From the NCBI RefSeq assembly GCF_902506345.1, contig NZ_LR733413.1, positions 2,001,683 through 2,065,682 of the forward strand: a stretch of DNA of 64,000 nt, given 5' to 3'. Below are positions 50,083 through 59,279 of this stretch, in pieces; position 1 is the stretch's first letter; every line of letters begins with the position of its first letter. The position numbers and the translations under genes are program-made. The stretch comes from Flavobacterium sp. 9R. GTDB lineage: Bacteria; Bacteroidota; Bacteroidia; Flavobacteriales; Flavobacteriaceae. The notes beneath the pieces were generated by a model, which was given only the letters and a program-made list of their open reading frames with translations, searched no databases and had not been told where the DNA came from.

Positions 50083-51258
50083 ATGAATTCTTCTTTCCCC
50101 TCGAATTCTAAGTTTACCAAAGACAGTCTAAAAAAACAATTCCGTTGGTCTGAGTTTTTAGCCGAAAAGGTAATTTCTACTGTAGCTTTCTTATCCATCG
50201 CTATTATTTTCTTAATCTTTATTTTTGTTTTCAAAGAATCTTTACCTCTTTTTAGTTCGAGTAAAGAAGCTGCTAAAACGGAAGTACAAGCTACTACTAC
50301 AGCACAACCCGAAACCTATGGCGGAGCCACTGAGGATTTAGAGCCCGAAACCTATGGAGCACCTGTAGAAGATTTGGAAACACCTGAAGCAGCAGTTGAA
50401 GATTTAGCTCCCGAAACGTATGGTGAGCCTGTGGAAGAATTAGCAGTGGGTACTGAAGAAGTGACCAAAACAGCAGCACCAAATCAAGAAGGAGCCGATA
50501 AAACTTGGAGCACTTTTGTATCTACAGAATGGGTGCCCGTTTCGGATAATCCTCGTTTTGGATTGATTGCCTTATTAGTAGGTACACTAAAAGTGACTAT
50601 TATTGCAATGCTTATTGCAGGACCCTTAGCCATTTTGGCGGCAATTTACACTTCTTGTTTTGCTTCTAAACGAAGAAAAGAAATCATTAAACCTATTATA
50701 GAAATGCTAGCTGCTTTTCCATCGGTGGTGATTGGTTTTTTTGCTTTGATGGTGTTGGCTACTTTTTTTCAAGATGTTTTCGGATATGATTCTCGTTTAA
50801 ATGCCTTTATTGGTGGAGTAGCGATGGCATTGGCCGCTATTCCAATTATTTATACTATTGCAGAAGATGCGCTTTCGGCTGTGCCTAAAACGTATACCGA
50901 AGCGAGTTTGGCTCTAGGGGCTAGCAAATCGCAAACAGCCTTTTTGGTGACTTTGCCAGCGGCAACGCCAGGTATTTTTGCTGCCTTGTTATTAGGTATT
51001 GGTCGTGTATTTGGAGAGACTATGATTGCCTTAATGGCCACGGGTAATGCCGCTTTACTATCTGCTAATCCGTTTGAGAGTGTGCGTACTTTTGCCGCTA
51101 CTATTGGTTCTGAAATGGCCGAAACGGTGTTTGGAGAAACACATTATAGTGTTTTGTTTTTTATAGGATCCTTACTTTTTATTTTTTCTTTTGCTTTGAA
51201 TGCCATTGCAGAGTTTTATGTAAAAGGAAAGTTGATCAAAAAATTTCAAGGAAAATAA
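50083..51258 (+). CDS. pstC: Phosphate ABC transporter permease PstC with acidic-repeat periplasmic loop
   Basis: 391 residues, longer than the usual ~300-330. First membrane helix about 30-52, then an inserted periplasmic segment (about 60-140) that is Glu/Thr/Pro-rich and carries four imperfect repeats of PETYGxPVEDL type (residues 76-121). The rest is a standard MetI-type permease: helices, the EAA-like loop (YTEASLALGASKSQTAFLVTLPAA) that contacts PstB, and a C-terminal helix. The extra loop is the odd part; it may bind cations or partner proteins. Confidence 0.92.
   Translation: MNSSFPSNSKFTKDSLKKQFRWSEFLAEKVISTVAFLSIAIIFLIFIFVFKESLPLFSSSKEAAKTEVQATTTAQPETYGGATEDLEPETYGAPVEDLETPEAAVEDLAPETYGEPVEELAVGTEEVTKTAAPNQEGADKTWSTFVSTEWVPVSDNPRFGLIALLVGTLKVTIIAMLIAGPLAILAAIYTSCFASKRRKEIIKPIIEMLAAFPSVVIGFFALMVLATFFQDVFGYDSRLNAFIGGVAMALAAIPIIYTIAEDALSAVPKTYTEASLALGASKSQTAFLVTLPAATPGIFAALLLGIGRVFGETMIALMATGNAALLSANPFESVRTFAATIGSEMAETVFGETHYSVLFFIGSLLFIFSFALNAIAEFYVKGKLIKKFQGK
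50308..50445 (+). repeat. Tandem coding repeats in pstC
   Basis: Four in-frame units of 36, 36, 30 and 36 bp (50308, 50344, 50380, 50410) encoding PETYGGATEDLE, PETYGAPVEDLE, TPEAAVEDLA and PETYGEPVEELA. Units 1 and 2 share CCCGAAACCTATGG at their starts, indicating recent duplication or slippage. Confidence 0.85.
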
Positions 51259-51261
51259 ATT

Positions 51262-52209
51262 ATGGAAACATCTACAACCGAAATGCAACATCCTTTTTTT
51301 AAAACAGATAATAAAAAAGAGGATTTGAAAGGAAAAGCTGTTGTTGGAATTACTCAATTAGCGGTTCTTCTAATCATTGCTATTTTATTTATCATTTTAG
51401 GAATTATAATATATCAAGGAAGATCCAAGTTTTCTTGGGAGTTTATTTCTTCTTTTCCTACGAACGGAATGACCGATGGAGGTATATTTCCTGCCTTGAT
51501 TGGTACTTTTATTCTAGTGGTAGTGATGTCGATTGCTGCGGTACCATTTGGAACTATTACAGCTTTATACCTTACCGAATATGCCAGCGAAAAATCAAAA
51601 TTTGCTGCTGCGGTTCGCTTCTCAATTCGTACCTTAGCGGTAGTGCCTTCGATTATTTTTGGCCTTTTTGGATTGGGCTTTTTTATTCAGTTTGTGGGTA
51701 CTGGTGCTGATACCGTTTTTAACGGAGGAGAATTACGTTGGGGACAACCTAACATTCTATGGGCGAGTTTGACAATGTCTTTATTAACCCTTCCGGTGAT
51801 TATTGTATCGGTGGAAGAAGCACTAAAAACAATCCCAAGAGAATTGCGTGAAGCGAGTTTGGCTTTGGGTGCTACAAAATGGGAAACCATCAAAAATGTG
51901 GTTTTGCCAGGTTCTGTTTCCGGAATTATGACAGGAACTATTCTTGCTGTGAGTCGTGGTGCTGGTGAGGTGGCGCCGATTTTGTTTACCGGTGCAGCTT
52001 ACTACTTAGCATCGCTACCAGGTTCATTGAGTGATCAGTTTATGAATTTAGGGTATCATATTTATATTATGTCTACACAATCTTCGGATGTGGAGAAAAC
52101 GATGCCGATTCAGTTTGCCACCACTTTGGTTTTATTAATTCTTACTTTGTCGTTGAATTTAGTTGCGGTATTGATAAGATCTAGAATTAGAAGAAGAGCA
52201 AAAGGGTAA
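51262..52209 (+). CDS. pstA: Phosphate ABC transporter permease PstA
   Basis: 315 residues. N-terminal cytosolic segment, six membrane helices, and the ABC-contact loop LREASLALGATKWETIKNVVLPG. Motif GMTDGGIFPALIGTF is typical of PstA. It forms the channel with PstC and is energised by PstB. Three bases separate it from pstC. A repeat element lies between its stop and pstB. Confidence 0.95.
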   Translation: METSTTEMQHPFFKTDNKKEDLKGKAVVGITQLAVLLIIAILFIILGIIIYQGRSKFSWEFISSFPTNGMTDGGIFPALIGTFILVVVMSIAAVPFGTITALYLTEYASEKSKFAAAVRFSIRTLAVVPSIIFGLFGLGFFIQFVGTGADTVFNGGELRWGQPNILWASLTMSLLTLPVIIVSVEEALKTIPRELREASLALGATKWETIKNVVLPGSVSGIMTGTILAVSRGAGEVAPILFTGAAYYLASLPGSLSDQFMNLGYHIYIMSTQSSDVEKTMPIQFATTLVLLILTLSLNLVAVLIRSRIRRRAKG

Positions 52210-52216
52210 TTTTTTT

Positions 52217-52331
52217 TGCGTGAGGGATAGAAGCAATGTACCGAAGTACAGCGTATAGCCCGACCGCAGTTGCGAAAGGCGCAAACTAACGGGTTGCTGA
52301 AGGAAGCCTTTTGCAAATGGGGTCACGCCCA
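52217..52331. repeat. Structured repeat element between pstA and pstB
   Basis: About 115 bp flanked by GCGTGA (52218-52223) and TCACGC (52323-52328), GC-rich against an AT-rich background, with internal pairs such as GTAC-cgaa-GTAC and TTGCG-aaag-GCGCAA. The opening GCGTGAGGGATAGAAGC and the later AGCCCGACCGCAG resemble a dispersed Flavobacterium intergenic repeat as I recall it. It has no ORF of note and is transcribed inside the pst operon. Confidence 0.65.
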
Positions 52332-52365
52332 ACTTATATTTTAAAAATTTGATTTAGATACTATT

Positions 52366-53124
52366 ATGAAGGATATAAAAATACACGTTAATGATTTGTC
52401 GTTATATTATGGCGAAAAAAAGGCATTAAAGGAGATTTCGATGCAAGTACCTGCGAATAAGGTGACGGCTTTGATTGGACCATCGGGTTGCGGGAAATCT
52501 ACTTTTTTGAGATGTATTAATAGAATGAATGATTTGATTCCGGATGTCAAAATTACGGGACAAATGCTCGTTGAAGGGGTTGATATTTATGATAAGAATG
52601 TAGATGTAGTTAATATCAGAAAGAAGATTGGAATGGTTTTTCAAAAATCGAATCCATTTCCGAAATCTATCTACGAAAACATTGCTTATGGTCCTAAGAT
52701 TAATGGGATTAAAGATAAAACACAGTTAGACGAGATTGTTGAAACTTCTTTGCGACAAGCCGCTATTTGGGAAGAGTTGAAAGACCGTTTGGACGATTCG
52801 GCTATGGGACTTTCTGGAGGACAACAACAACGATTGTGTATTGCTAGAACTTTGGCAGTAAGTCCGGATATTATTTTGATGGATGAGCCTGCTAGTGCTT
52901 TAGACCCTATTTCTACTTCAAAAATTGAAGAATTGGTGCACGAATTGAAAGAGCAATACACGATCATTATTGTGACGCACAATATGCAACAAGCGGCAAG
53001 AACTAGTGACCATACCGCGTTTTTCTATATGGGAGAATTGATAGAAATGGGTAAAACCAAAGATATTTTTACTAAACCAGAGAAGAAACAAACGGAAGAT
53101 TATATTACAGGTAGATTTGGTTAA
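52366..53124 (+). CDS. pstB: Phosphate ABC transporter ATP-binding protein
   Basis: 252 residues. Walker [11 protein letters not shown] loop [20 protein letters not shown] signature [15 protein letters not shown], Walker [14 protein letters not shown], and H-loop [12 protein letters not shown]. All motifs intact; it powers PstCA. It is separated from pstA by 156 bp containing the repeat element, and from phoU by 64 bp. Confidence 0.97.
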   Translation: MKDIKIHVNDLSLYYGEKKALKEISMQVPANKVTALIGPSGCGKSTFLRCINRMNDLIPDVKITGQMLVEGVDIYDKNVDVVNIRKKIGMVFQKSNPFPKSIYENIAYGPKINGIKDKTQLDEIVETSLRQAAIWEELKDRLDDSAMGLSGGQQQRLCIARTLAVSPDIILMDEPASALDPISTSKIEELVHELKEQYTIIIVTHNMQQAARTSDHTAFFYMGELIEMGKTKDIFTKPEKKQTEDYITGRFG

Positions 53125-53188
53125 TTGTTTAATTATTTAATCGGCAATTTGTTTGACCGATTAACGTTTTAACTAAAAAAAATAGAGG

Positions 53189-53857
53189 ATGACACATTTT
53201 GAAATAGAACTAGAAAAATTAAAAGACATTATCACCAAAATAGGTGTTTTGGCAGAAGCTCAAGTTGGTGAAGCCGTAAAAGCTATTTTGTCTGAACCCA
53301 TCGAAGGCAAAGAGGTTAAAAAAACGGAACATAAGATTGATAAATTGGATGTGAAAATCGATGAGATTTGTCAAAATATTTTTGCGTTGCAGCAACCTGT
53401 AGCTTCTGATTTGCGATTCATTATGTCGGCGATGCAAATTAGTAACGAGATTGAGCGAATTGGTGATTTGTCGATAAGTATTATCAAAAAGACAAAAAGT
53501 ATCAAAGACAAACACGATTTGATTGCTAAGTTTGAAATTGAAGGTTTGGCACGAGAAATCGAGTTGGTAATGGCAAAAACCAATGCTTGTTTTACTTCTA
53601 AAGACGAAAATACCATTGGAGAAATATTTGTTTTGAATAAAGCAATCAAAAACAAAACCGACGATACCATTCACGAGATTATTAGTGAAATGAAATCCAA
53701 TTCAAAAGTGGTTGTTTCTGGAACCAATTTGGTAATGGTTTTGAAGCATTTAGAACGTATTTCTGAGCATTGTACCAATGTAGCCGAATCGGTTTATTTT
53801 ATGGTTCACGCTAAGATTATCAAACACGAGAAATTTGATCTTCCAGGAGAAGAGTAG
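53189..53857 (+). CDS. phoU: Phosphate signalling complex protein PhoU
   Basis: 222 residues, all-helical, two PhoU repeats (VGEAVKAILSEPI ... EHKIDKLDVKIDEI; SDLRFIMSAMQISNEIERIGDLS; MVLKHLERISEHCTNVAESVYFMV). The E-x-x-R/H-I-x-D/E-H metal-cluster motifs are present. PhoU couples Pst activity to PhoR kinase/phosphatase state; the short-loop PhoR here would rely on it. Last gene of the cluster. Confidence 0.95.
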   Translation: MTHFEIELEKLKDIITKIGVLAEAQVGEAVKAILSEPIEGKEVKKTEHKIDKLDVKIDEICQNIFALQQPVASDLRFIMSAMQISNEIERIGDLSISIIKKTKSIKDKHDLIAKFEIEGLAREIELVMAKTNACFTSKDENTIGEIFVLNKAIKNKTDDTIHEIISEMKSNSKVVVSGTNLVMVLKHLERISEHCTNVAESVYFMVHAKIIKHEKFDLPGEE

Positions 53858-53881
53858 ATTTATCAAGCTATCTTATAAAAC

Positions 53882-53918
53882 AAAGCGAATGGTATTCAGA
53901 ATACCATTCGCTTTTTTA
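53882..53918. terminator. Bidirectional terminator after phoU
   Basis: AAAGCGAATGGTATTC / GAATACCATTCGCTTT near-perfect 16-bp stem with a tiny loop and a T6 tail; it also serves the convergent minus-strand gene ending at 53935. Confidence 0.88.
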
Positions 53919-53934
53919 GTTTATTGTAGAAAGA

Positions 53935-54366
53935 TCATTTCATTCCAAATACCGTAACATCAGCTTTTCCATTCAAGAAACCAGAAGTGTCGTACCAAAA
54001 TTCAATTGATTTTAATTTACGTTTACCTCCTCTTAGATCGATTATTCTACTTTCGCCTCCTTTAGGAATTTCGTTTCTAGTATTGATGTTTTCGGGTGCA
54101 CCATCATCGTAACGCACAATCATTCTTTGAATATTTAGGGGAGAGTCGATAACTTTGAATTTTATTTTTCGATAATAATCGTGTGGTCCATTAATAGTTA
54201 GCGCATCGTGGTCAGCGCTGTGTTTGGCATGAACTGTGCCCAATATGTGCCAAGTACCTTTATTATTATTGACATTGATATTGTTACGTGGGTTGTTTCT
54301 TATTTGTGCCTGAATTGACATAGTGATCAGCGAGCTGAAAAACAAAGTCATCATAATTTTTTTCAT
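53935..54366 (-). CDS. Secreted DUF2541-like protein
   Basis: 143 residues. Signal peptide ending SIQAQ, an Asn-rich linker, then a small beta-domain: GTWHILGTVHAKHSADHDAL, YYRKIKFKVIDSPLNIQRMI, VRYDDGAPENI, and KGGESRIIDLRGGKRKLKSI plus the aromatic EFWYDT. This is the pattern of DUF2541 (E. coli YaaI-like) proteins. Function unknown, probably periplasmic. It follows the DUF6515-like gene by 22 bp and probably shares its transcript. Confidence 0.7.
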   Translation of the reverse strand: MKKIMMTLFFSSLITMSIQAQIRNNPRNNINVNNNKGTWHILGTVHAKHSADHDALTINGPHDYYRKIKFKVIDSPLNIQRMIVRYDDGAPENINTRNEIPKGGESRIIDLRGGKRKLKSIEFWYDTSGFLNGKADVTVFGMK

Positions 54367-54388
54367 AGCATTTCCTTATTTGATGTAA

Positions 54389-55366
54389 TTAATCCTTTTC
54401 TACTAAAGCAATTTCATATTTATCTTTACCATCTACTTGAACAGGTTGGTAGTAAGTTTCTCCAAATTTTACGTATTTCACATCTCCAATGGTTACCTCT
54501 TCGCCACCTTCAGGTATTTTATCAACGATTGTTCCCGCTGTAGGCGCTACTACTGTATACCCTCCACCTGACTTTTCATAATAGGTGCCGCCATAATAAT
54601 AATTGTTGACAGTTCCGGTATTGACTGTTTCAGCGCCCGAAGGTATATTGACAACCGTTCCCCCAACAGGTGCTGCAACAGCAGTATAACCACCATTTGA
54701 TGGTTGATACCAAACGCCATTGTCATAATGATAAGGTGTAGGCTGATTGGCAACGCTAACTACTATAGCGGTCACTGCAAGAGTTTTAACGAAAAATCCC
54801 CAAGGGTGCCAAGTAGGTCCCCAATAATAAGGGCGATATGGTCTTGGATAATATGGATGATAGCAATTGTAACGATACCCTCCATATCGATAGGGCTGAC
54901 GATTATAATGAATGTTGTTGTTGCGTCTTACAGAAGTATTACGACTATTGTTTATGTGAATATCTTTACTTCTGTCTATGTTAACCGTATTTCCACTAAT
55001 TTTTTTGTTATTGCTTCCAATATTGGTTGTATTGCCTACCTTATTGTTGTTGCTAATCTTGTTGTTATCTCCCAATTTAGAATCTTTTTTGTTAGAAATA
55101 GAAGAACTTTTTCTATTAGATGTAGTATTTGTTGCTCTAGAAACGGATCTATTTGAAGACGGACTTGAAGGTCTTGAAATGGATTTGTTTGAAGATGAAT
55201 TTGAAGGTTTTGATATAGACCTTTGAGGTGCAGACCTTTTTGGCACTGATTTATTTGGTGCAGACCTTTGATGATGCTGTGCTGAAGTTTCTATACCAGA
55301 AAGCAATAAAGCAATTACCATAATCATAATGGTAAATTGATTCGGATGTTTAAGTAAATTTTTCAT
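54389..55366 (-). CDS. DUF6515-like secreted/membrane protein with low-complexity N-terminus
   Basis: 325 residues. Signal peptide (to about SAQ), then 100 residues of Ser/Lys/Arg/Pro/Asn-rich repeats (units like SKPSNSSSNKSISRPSSPSS), a Tyr/Pro/Arg-rich stretch with many aromatic residues (YRYGGYRYNCYHPYYPRPYR), a membrane helix (VKTLAVTAIVVSVAN) and a C-terminal half with three related segments ('GGGYTVVAPTAGTIVDKIPE' type) as in DUF6515 proteins. Very basic, probably envelope-associated. Function unknown. Confidence 0.65.
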   Translation of the reverse strand: MKNLLKHPNQFTIMIMVIALLLSGIETSAQHHQRSAPNKSVPKRSAPQRSISKPSNSSSNKSISRPSSPSSNRSVSRATNTTSNRKSSSISNKKDSKLGDNNKISNNNKVGNTTNIGSNNKKISGNTVNIDRSKDIHINNSRNTSVRRNNNIHYNRQPYRYGGYRYNCYHPYYPRPYRPYYWGPTWHPWGFFVKTLAVTAIVVSVANQPTPYHYDNGVWYQPSNGGYTAVAAPVGGTVVNIPSGAETVNTGTVNNYYYGGTYYEKSGGGYTVVAPTAGTIVDKIPEGGEEVTIGDVKYVKFGETYYQPVQVDGKDKYEIALVEKD

Positions 55367-55430
55367 TTTTAAATTTTTTGTTAGGTCTATAAAGTGAAAT
55401 TATATTCTTGTAAAGTGATAGTATCAAAAA

Positions 55431-56411
55431 CTAGTTTTGTTGCGCTTTCACTTTTTTCATATTCACATAAGAAAAAACAGCAACAAGGCGAAACATATCT
55501 GATTTGGCTCCATTATCGCCTGCCAAAATTCCGCCATAACCGGTATGAAGTGCCAACATTGGTAATATCTGGTATCCAGCAGTCACTCCCCAACCCAAAA
55601 TATTCATATTGTTATCTTGCCTAACACCATCTACTTTTAAAGCTCCTCCATATTGATACCGCAAAGTGGCTGCGCCCCATAACTTGTCTGTGAAATTATG
55701 AGAAAAATGATTTTCCCAAGAGAAAGAGGGAAGCTGTTTGGTCTCATCAGCATAAAAGGAAGGAGGTGTAGTTGATGTGCCTAGTGATGGAGAATTATTG
55801 GTTCCATATAAATGCAAAGCGGCATAAGATTCTAACAATGTAGATCTTTTTGGATTATCACTAAACTGCATATTTACAACGGGTCCAATATCTAAACTCA
55901 TTCTGTTGGTACCTAAGTTAAGTGGTTTTTTCTCATCATAAGTTCCTGAATACCACAAACGGGTGTACAGAAACATCGAAAACGATTGCTTATGCTTGGC
56001 AAATTCCATTACATTCAATGCTGGGGCATTTACAATACCAAACTTAAACCCAATAAACCCATCTGAAAAACCTGAAGTTTGTACGTGAGATGGAATACTT
56101 GCTGGTAAACCTTGAATGTCTGAAAAATTACCATTTCCTGTTGCTGATCCTGGAACTGCATTAAGCATTATTTGAGCAAAATGGCCCCCAATATTAAAAT
56201 TATGAACGAGTGTTATTGGAAAAACATCTATTTTAAATTCGGCATTTTTTACCAGAATATTTCCTGGAGAAATATTCTGATTTAGACTCATCCATTTAGG
56301 GATTAATGCGGTTACCCCTTTTGGTCCCCAGGTTAGATTACGAGGTCCATCGCCTTGTGCTGTTACCATAAATGTAGTAAACAGTGTTAATGCTATAATT
56401 AGTGCTTTCAT
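55431..56411 (-). CDS. Outer-membrane barrel protein (Phenol_MetA_deg-like transporter)
   Basis: 326 residues with a signal peptide (to MVTAQ) and beta-barrel alternation, starting GPRNLTWGPKGVTALIPKWM. It resembles the MetA-pathway phenol-degradation 'transporter' family of outer-membrane barrels. It is the last gene of the sulfatase operon, 12 bp after the second arylsulfatase gene, and may admit the sulfated substrate or release the product. No family-specific pore residues can be named. Confidence 0.68.
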   Translation of the reverse strand: MKALIIALTLFTTFMVTAQGDGPRNLTWGPKGVTALIPKWMSLNQNISPGNILVKNAEFKIDVFPITLVHNFNIGGHFAQIMLNAVPGSATGNGNFSDIQGLPASIPSHVQTSGFSDGFIGFKFGIVNAPALNVMEFAKHKQSFSMFLYTRLWYSGTYDEKKPLNLGTNRMSLDIGPVVNMQFSDNPKRSTLLESYAALHLYGTNNSPSLGTSTTPPSFYADETKQLPSFSWENHFSHNFTDKLWGAATLRYQYGGALKVDGVRQDNNMNILGWGVTAGYQILPMLALHTGYGGILAGDNGAKSDMFRLVAVFSYVNMKKVKAQQN

Positions 56412-56423
56412 AATCTATTGTTA

Positions 56424-58790
56424 TTATTTTATATACTTAATCTCTGTTTTTCCAATAGTTCCATTGAATGAAAATGGTGCTAAATCATAATAATCTAAGG
56501 ATACTGGTGAATCTAAATCGGTTCCTATATCAAAAGTGGCATTCGAACCAAAGTGTAATGACATAGCTGCGGGAACATTTCCTTTTCCAACAACCTCTCC
56601 GTTAATTCGTAACGTGATATCCATTGGTCCGCCAATTTTGTCCACTAATTTGGACTCAACTTCTATTTTAGATTTACCAACGGGTAATTTTTTATTGGCT
56701 TTTACTTTAGTACGTTGTACTTCAAATAAGTTGAATTCATAACTTAAAATTCCATCTTTAACATAACAAGTTAAACCACCAGAAAAACCACAAAGGGCAT
56801 ACAAAACCCCATTTGCATTGGCAGTAGCATCTATTTCCATAGTGACTAAACTACTGTTTTTGCCCAGTTTTGGCGCTGCAGATTCAGGCATCAAAGTTAT
56901 TGGCACATCAAAAGACCATTCTGTTGCTGTAGGGGCGGGTGCATCTTCTGGATGATAAATTGCAGTTGACCATAAACCACCGCCAATAGGTAAGTTTTTA
57001 TATTTTTTAGATTCATCGATGAATAAGGCTTTCAATTCTTCTAATTTCTTAGGGTTTTTTGTTGCTAAATCATTGGCTTGACTCCAATCTTCATCAATAT
57101 TATACAACTGCCAAGTATCCGTTAGAGGAGACCATTCTTTTGCCCCTTTTGGCAATCCGCCAACCCATGGCTCACGGAGTCCTTTGGCACTGGCAAACCA
57201 TCCGTTATTATAAACACCACGACTTCCCATAATGTCAAAAAATTGAGTGGTACGTGTTCCTTTTGCTTTAGGATTAGCAAAGCTATAAACCAAACTGGTG
57301 CCTTGAATTGGGTCTTGTTGAAAACCGTTAACTACTTTTGGAGCAGTAATTTTTGTTATCTCATAAATGGTGGGTACAATATCGATAACGTGGTGAAATT
57401 GAGAACGAGGTGTTGCGTCATGTTGTATACCTTTTGGCCAAGAAACTGCCAATGGTTGTCGAATTCCTCCAAAATACGAACCTTGTAGTTTGGTGCCTTG
57501 ATAAGGTGTACTTCCAGCCCAAGCCCATCCAGCATGGTACATGTTATCCGTTTTTGGACCACCAAGCGCATCTAATCCCCCTAATTCTTCTAATGCGGTA
57601 AGATGCTGAGAAATTTTGGTTGGTATTCCGTTTTGAGCCAATTGCTCACTAATGGTTCCATACAATCCTTCTGATGAAGAACCGTTGTCTCCCCAAATAT
57701 AAAATATAAGTGTATTGTCTAATTTTCCCTGTTTTTCGATTTCATCAATTATTAAGCCTGCATTATAATCGGCGTGTTCTGCAAAACCGGCAAAAACTTC
57801 CATTAAGCGGCGTTGAAATGGTTTTTCAGATTCTGGGATAGATTCCCAAGAGGCCATTGTTTCTGGTCGTGGTGTTAATTGTGCATTTTGTGGAATCCAA
57901 CCTTTGGCTTTTGCATTTTTAAATACTCTTTCACGGTATTTGTCCCAACCATCATCAAATTTACCCTTGTATTTATCTGCCCATTCTTTAAAAATTTGAT
58001 GAGGTCCGTGTGCAGCTCCAGGAGCCCAATACATAAAGAATGGTTTTTCTGGTGCATATGCTTTTTGTTCCCGCAACCATTTGATGGCATCTTGTGCAAT
58101 ATCTTCAGTAACGTGGTAGGGTTTCTTAGGGTCATGATGTAAAGGTGCTTGCGTTGTATTTCGAGTCATTACGGGTTCATATTGTGACACTTCTCCGGCA
58201 AGGAATCCATAGAAATACTCAAAGCCATATCCTGTAGGCCAATAATCAAAAGGGCCTTTATTGGTGATTTGTTCCTCTGGAGTATTGTGCCATTTTCCCC
58301 AAGCCCCTGTATTGTAACCATAGTTTTTGAGTACTTCGGCAACGGTTGCTGATGTTTTTGGAATTGTTCCACTAAAACCATCAAAATCATTGGCTATTGC
58401 AGATATCTGACCGTTTCCGACAAAAGTATGATTTCTACCAGTTAAGAGTGCTGCCCTTGTTGGTGAACACATAGCTGTCGAGTGAAAACGATTGTATGAT
58501 ATTCCTTCTTTTGCCACCCTACTCAATGTTGGCGTATTGATTTCTCCTCCATAAGTTGACGGTGTTCCTGGTCCAAGGTCATCCATTAATATGATTAAAA
58601 TGTTTGGAGCGCCTTCGGCAAGATGTTTTGGTTCCACCCGCTTTTTATAGGTTGACTCTTGCATAGTAAGCCCTGCTTTAGACCCTGATGGAGCTGGCGG
58701 AAATGGCAATACATCCTGTGCTTGCACCGATGCAGAAAAGAATACTACTAATAGTATACTTTTTACAAAAAGATTGTTTCTTAGTTCCAT
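56424..58790 (-). CDS. Arylsulfatase (type I, Cys-type), copy 2
   Basis: 788 residues. Signal peptide (to SVQAQ), then a sulfatase domain: metal-binding Asp pair in ILMDDLGPGT (D70/D71) and the sulfatase signature CSPTRAALLTGR with C108, the residue converted to formylglycine by a maturase. Further motifs: GKWHNTPEEQ, YWAPGAAHGPH, GDNGSSSEG. A C-terminal beta-sandwich-like domain (about 630-788) completes the long arylsulfatase/AtsA type. It is a paralogue of the protein encoded at 59893-62265. It is periplasmic. No maturase gene is present in the window. Substrate unknown. Confidence 0.9.
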   Translation of the reverse strand: MELRNNLFVKSILLVVFFSASVQAQDVLPFPPAPSGSKAGLTMQESTYKKRVEPKHLAEGAPNILIILMDDLGPGTPSTYGGEINTPTLSRVAKEGISYNRFHSTAMCSPTRAALLTGRNHTFVGNGQISAIANDFDGFSGTIPKTSATVAEVLKNYGYNTGAWGKWHNTPEEQITNKGPFDYWPTGYGFEYFYGFLAGEVSQYEPVMTRNTTQAPLHHDPKKPYHVTEDIAQDAIKWLREQKAYAPEKPFFMYWAPGAAHGPHQIFKEWADKYKGKFDDGWDKYRERVFKNAKAKGWIPQNAQLTPRPETMASWESIPESEKPFQRRLMEVFAGFAEHADYNAGLIIDEIEKQGKLDNTLIFYIWGDNGSSSEGLYGTISEQLAQNGIPTKISQHLTALEELGGLDALGGPKTDNMYHAGWAWAGSTPYQGTKLQGSYFGGIRQPLAVSWPKGIQHDATPRSQFHHVIDIVPTIYEITKITAPKVVNGFQQDPIQGTSLVYSFANPKAKGTRTTQFFDIMGSRGVYNNGWFASAKGLREPWVGGLPKGAKEWSPLTDTWQLYNIDEDWSQANDLATKNPKKLEELKALFIDESKKYKNLPIGGGLWSTAIYHPEDAPAPTATEWSFDVPITLMPESAAPKLGKNSSLVTMEIDATANANGVLYALCGFSGGLTCYVKDGILSYEFNLFEVQRTKVKANKKLPVGKSKIEVESKLVDKIGGPMDITLRINGEVVGKGNVPAAMSLHFGSNATFDIGTDLDSPVSLDYYDLAPFSFNGTIGKTEIKYIK

Positions 58791-58811
58791 AATTGATTTG
58801 TTGTTTTAGAT

Positions 58812-59267
58812 TTATTTTACTCTTGTAAATAACACATCGAAGGTTTCTCCTGTAACTGCCTGGAAATACTTTCCAGTTAGCATATCTTTTTAAGGATAAT
58901 AGGTCAAATTATAATTGGAACCCGGATAATTTTCATCGCGTAATTCAACATAAATTTTTAGTATTCCTTTGCCATTGGTCCAAGAGGCTTTACTCACATT
59001 AACAGACTTTGGATTAAAATAGCCTACTTTCAATTTGCCATCTGCAAGAATTTCAGAAATTTTAATTTTATAGTCAGAATCGGTTCGTACCCAATTGCCA
59101 ACAAGTATTTTGTTTTTGGGTACATTATTTTTTTGGTGGATTTTAGTTGCGTTTACATTTATACAACTTAAACCTGAAGATGAACTCTTTGCATCAAATC
59201 CAAAAGCAAGGATGATTCCCAAAACTAAAAGCAACTTCGAAGATTTATATATTTTATTCATCATCAT
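58812..59267 (-). pseudogene. Small secreted protein gene interrupted by an ochre codon
   Basis: The frame starts at 59267 with a signal peptide (KLLLVLGIILAFGFDA) and a beta-rich domain (VGNWVRTDSDYKIKISEIL, VGYFNPKSVNVSKASW, IYVELRDENYPGSNYNLTYY), then meets TAA (58892-58890) after 125 codons. Reading on in the same frame gives KDMLTGKYFQAVTGETFDVL and ends FTRVK at TAA (58814-58812). The stretch after the stop continues the family pattern I recall (LTYYPE-x-D-x-L-x-G-x-YFQAV...), where the stop replaces a Glu (GAA to TAA). It may be a truncated but working protein or a young pseudogene. Function unknown; it is encoded between the two sulfatases. Confidence 0.72.
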
Positions 59268-59279
59268 TTATTTATTATC

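Noticed and set aside
53219..53674. Long minus-strand ORF inside phoU (151 codons)
   Set aside because: It lies antisense to a well-conserved gene; its composition (Phe/Asn/Gln-rich) is that of an antisense shadow.
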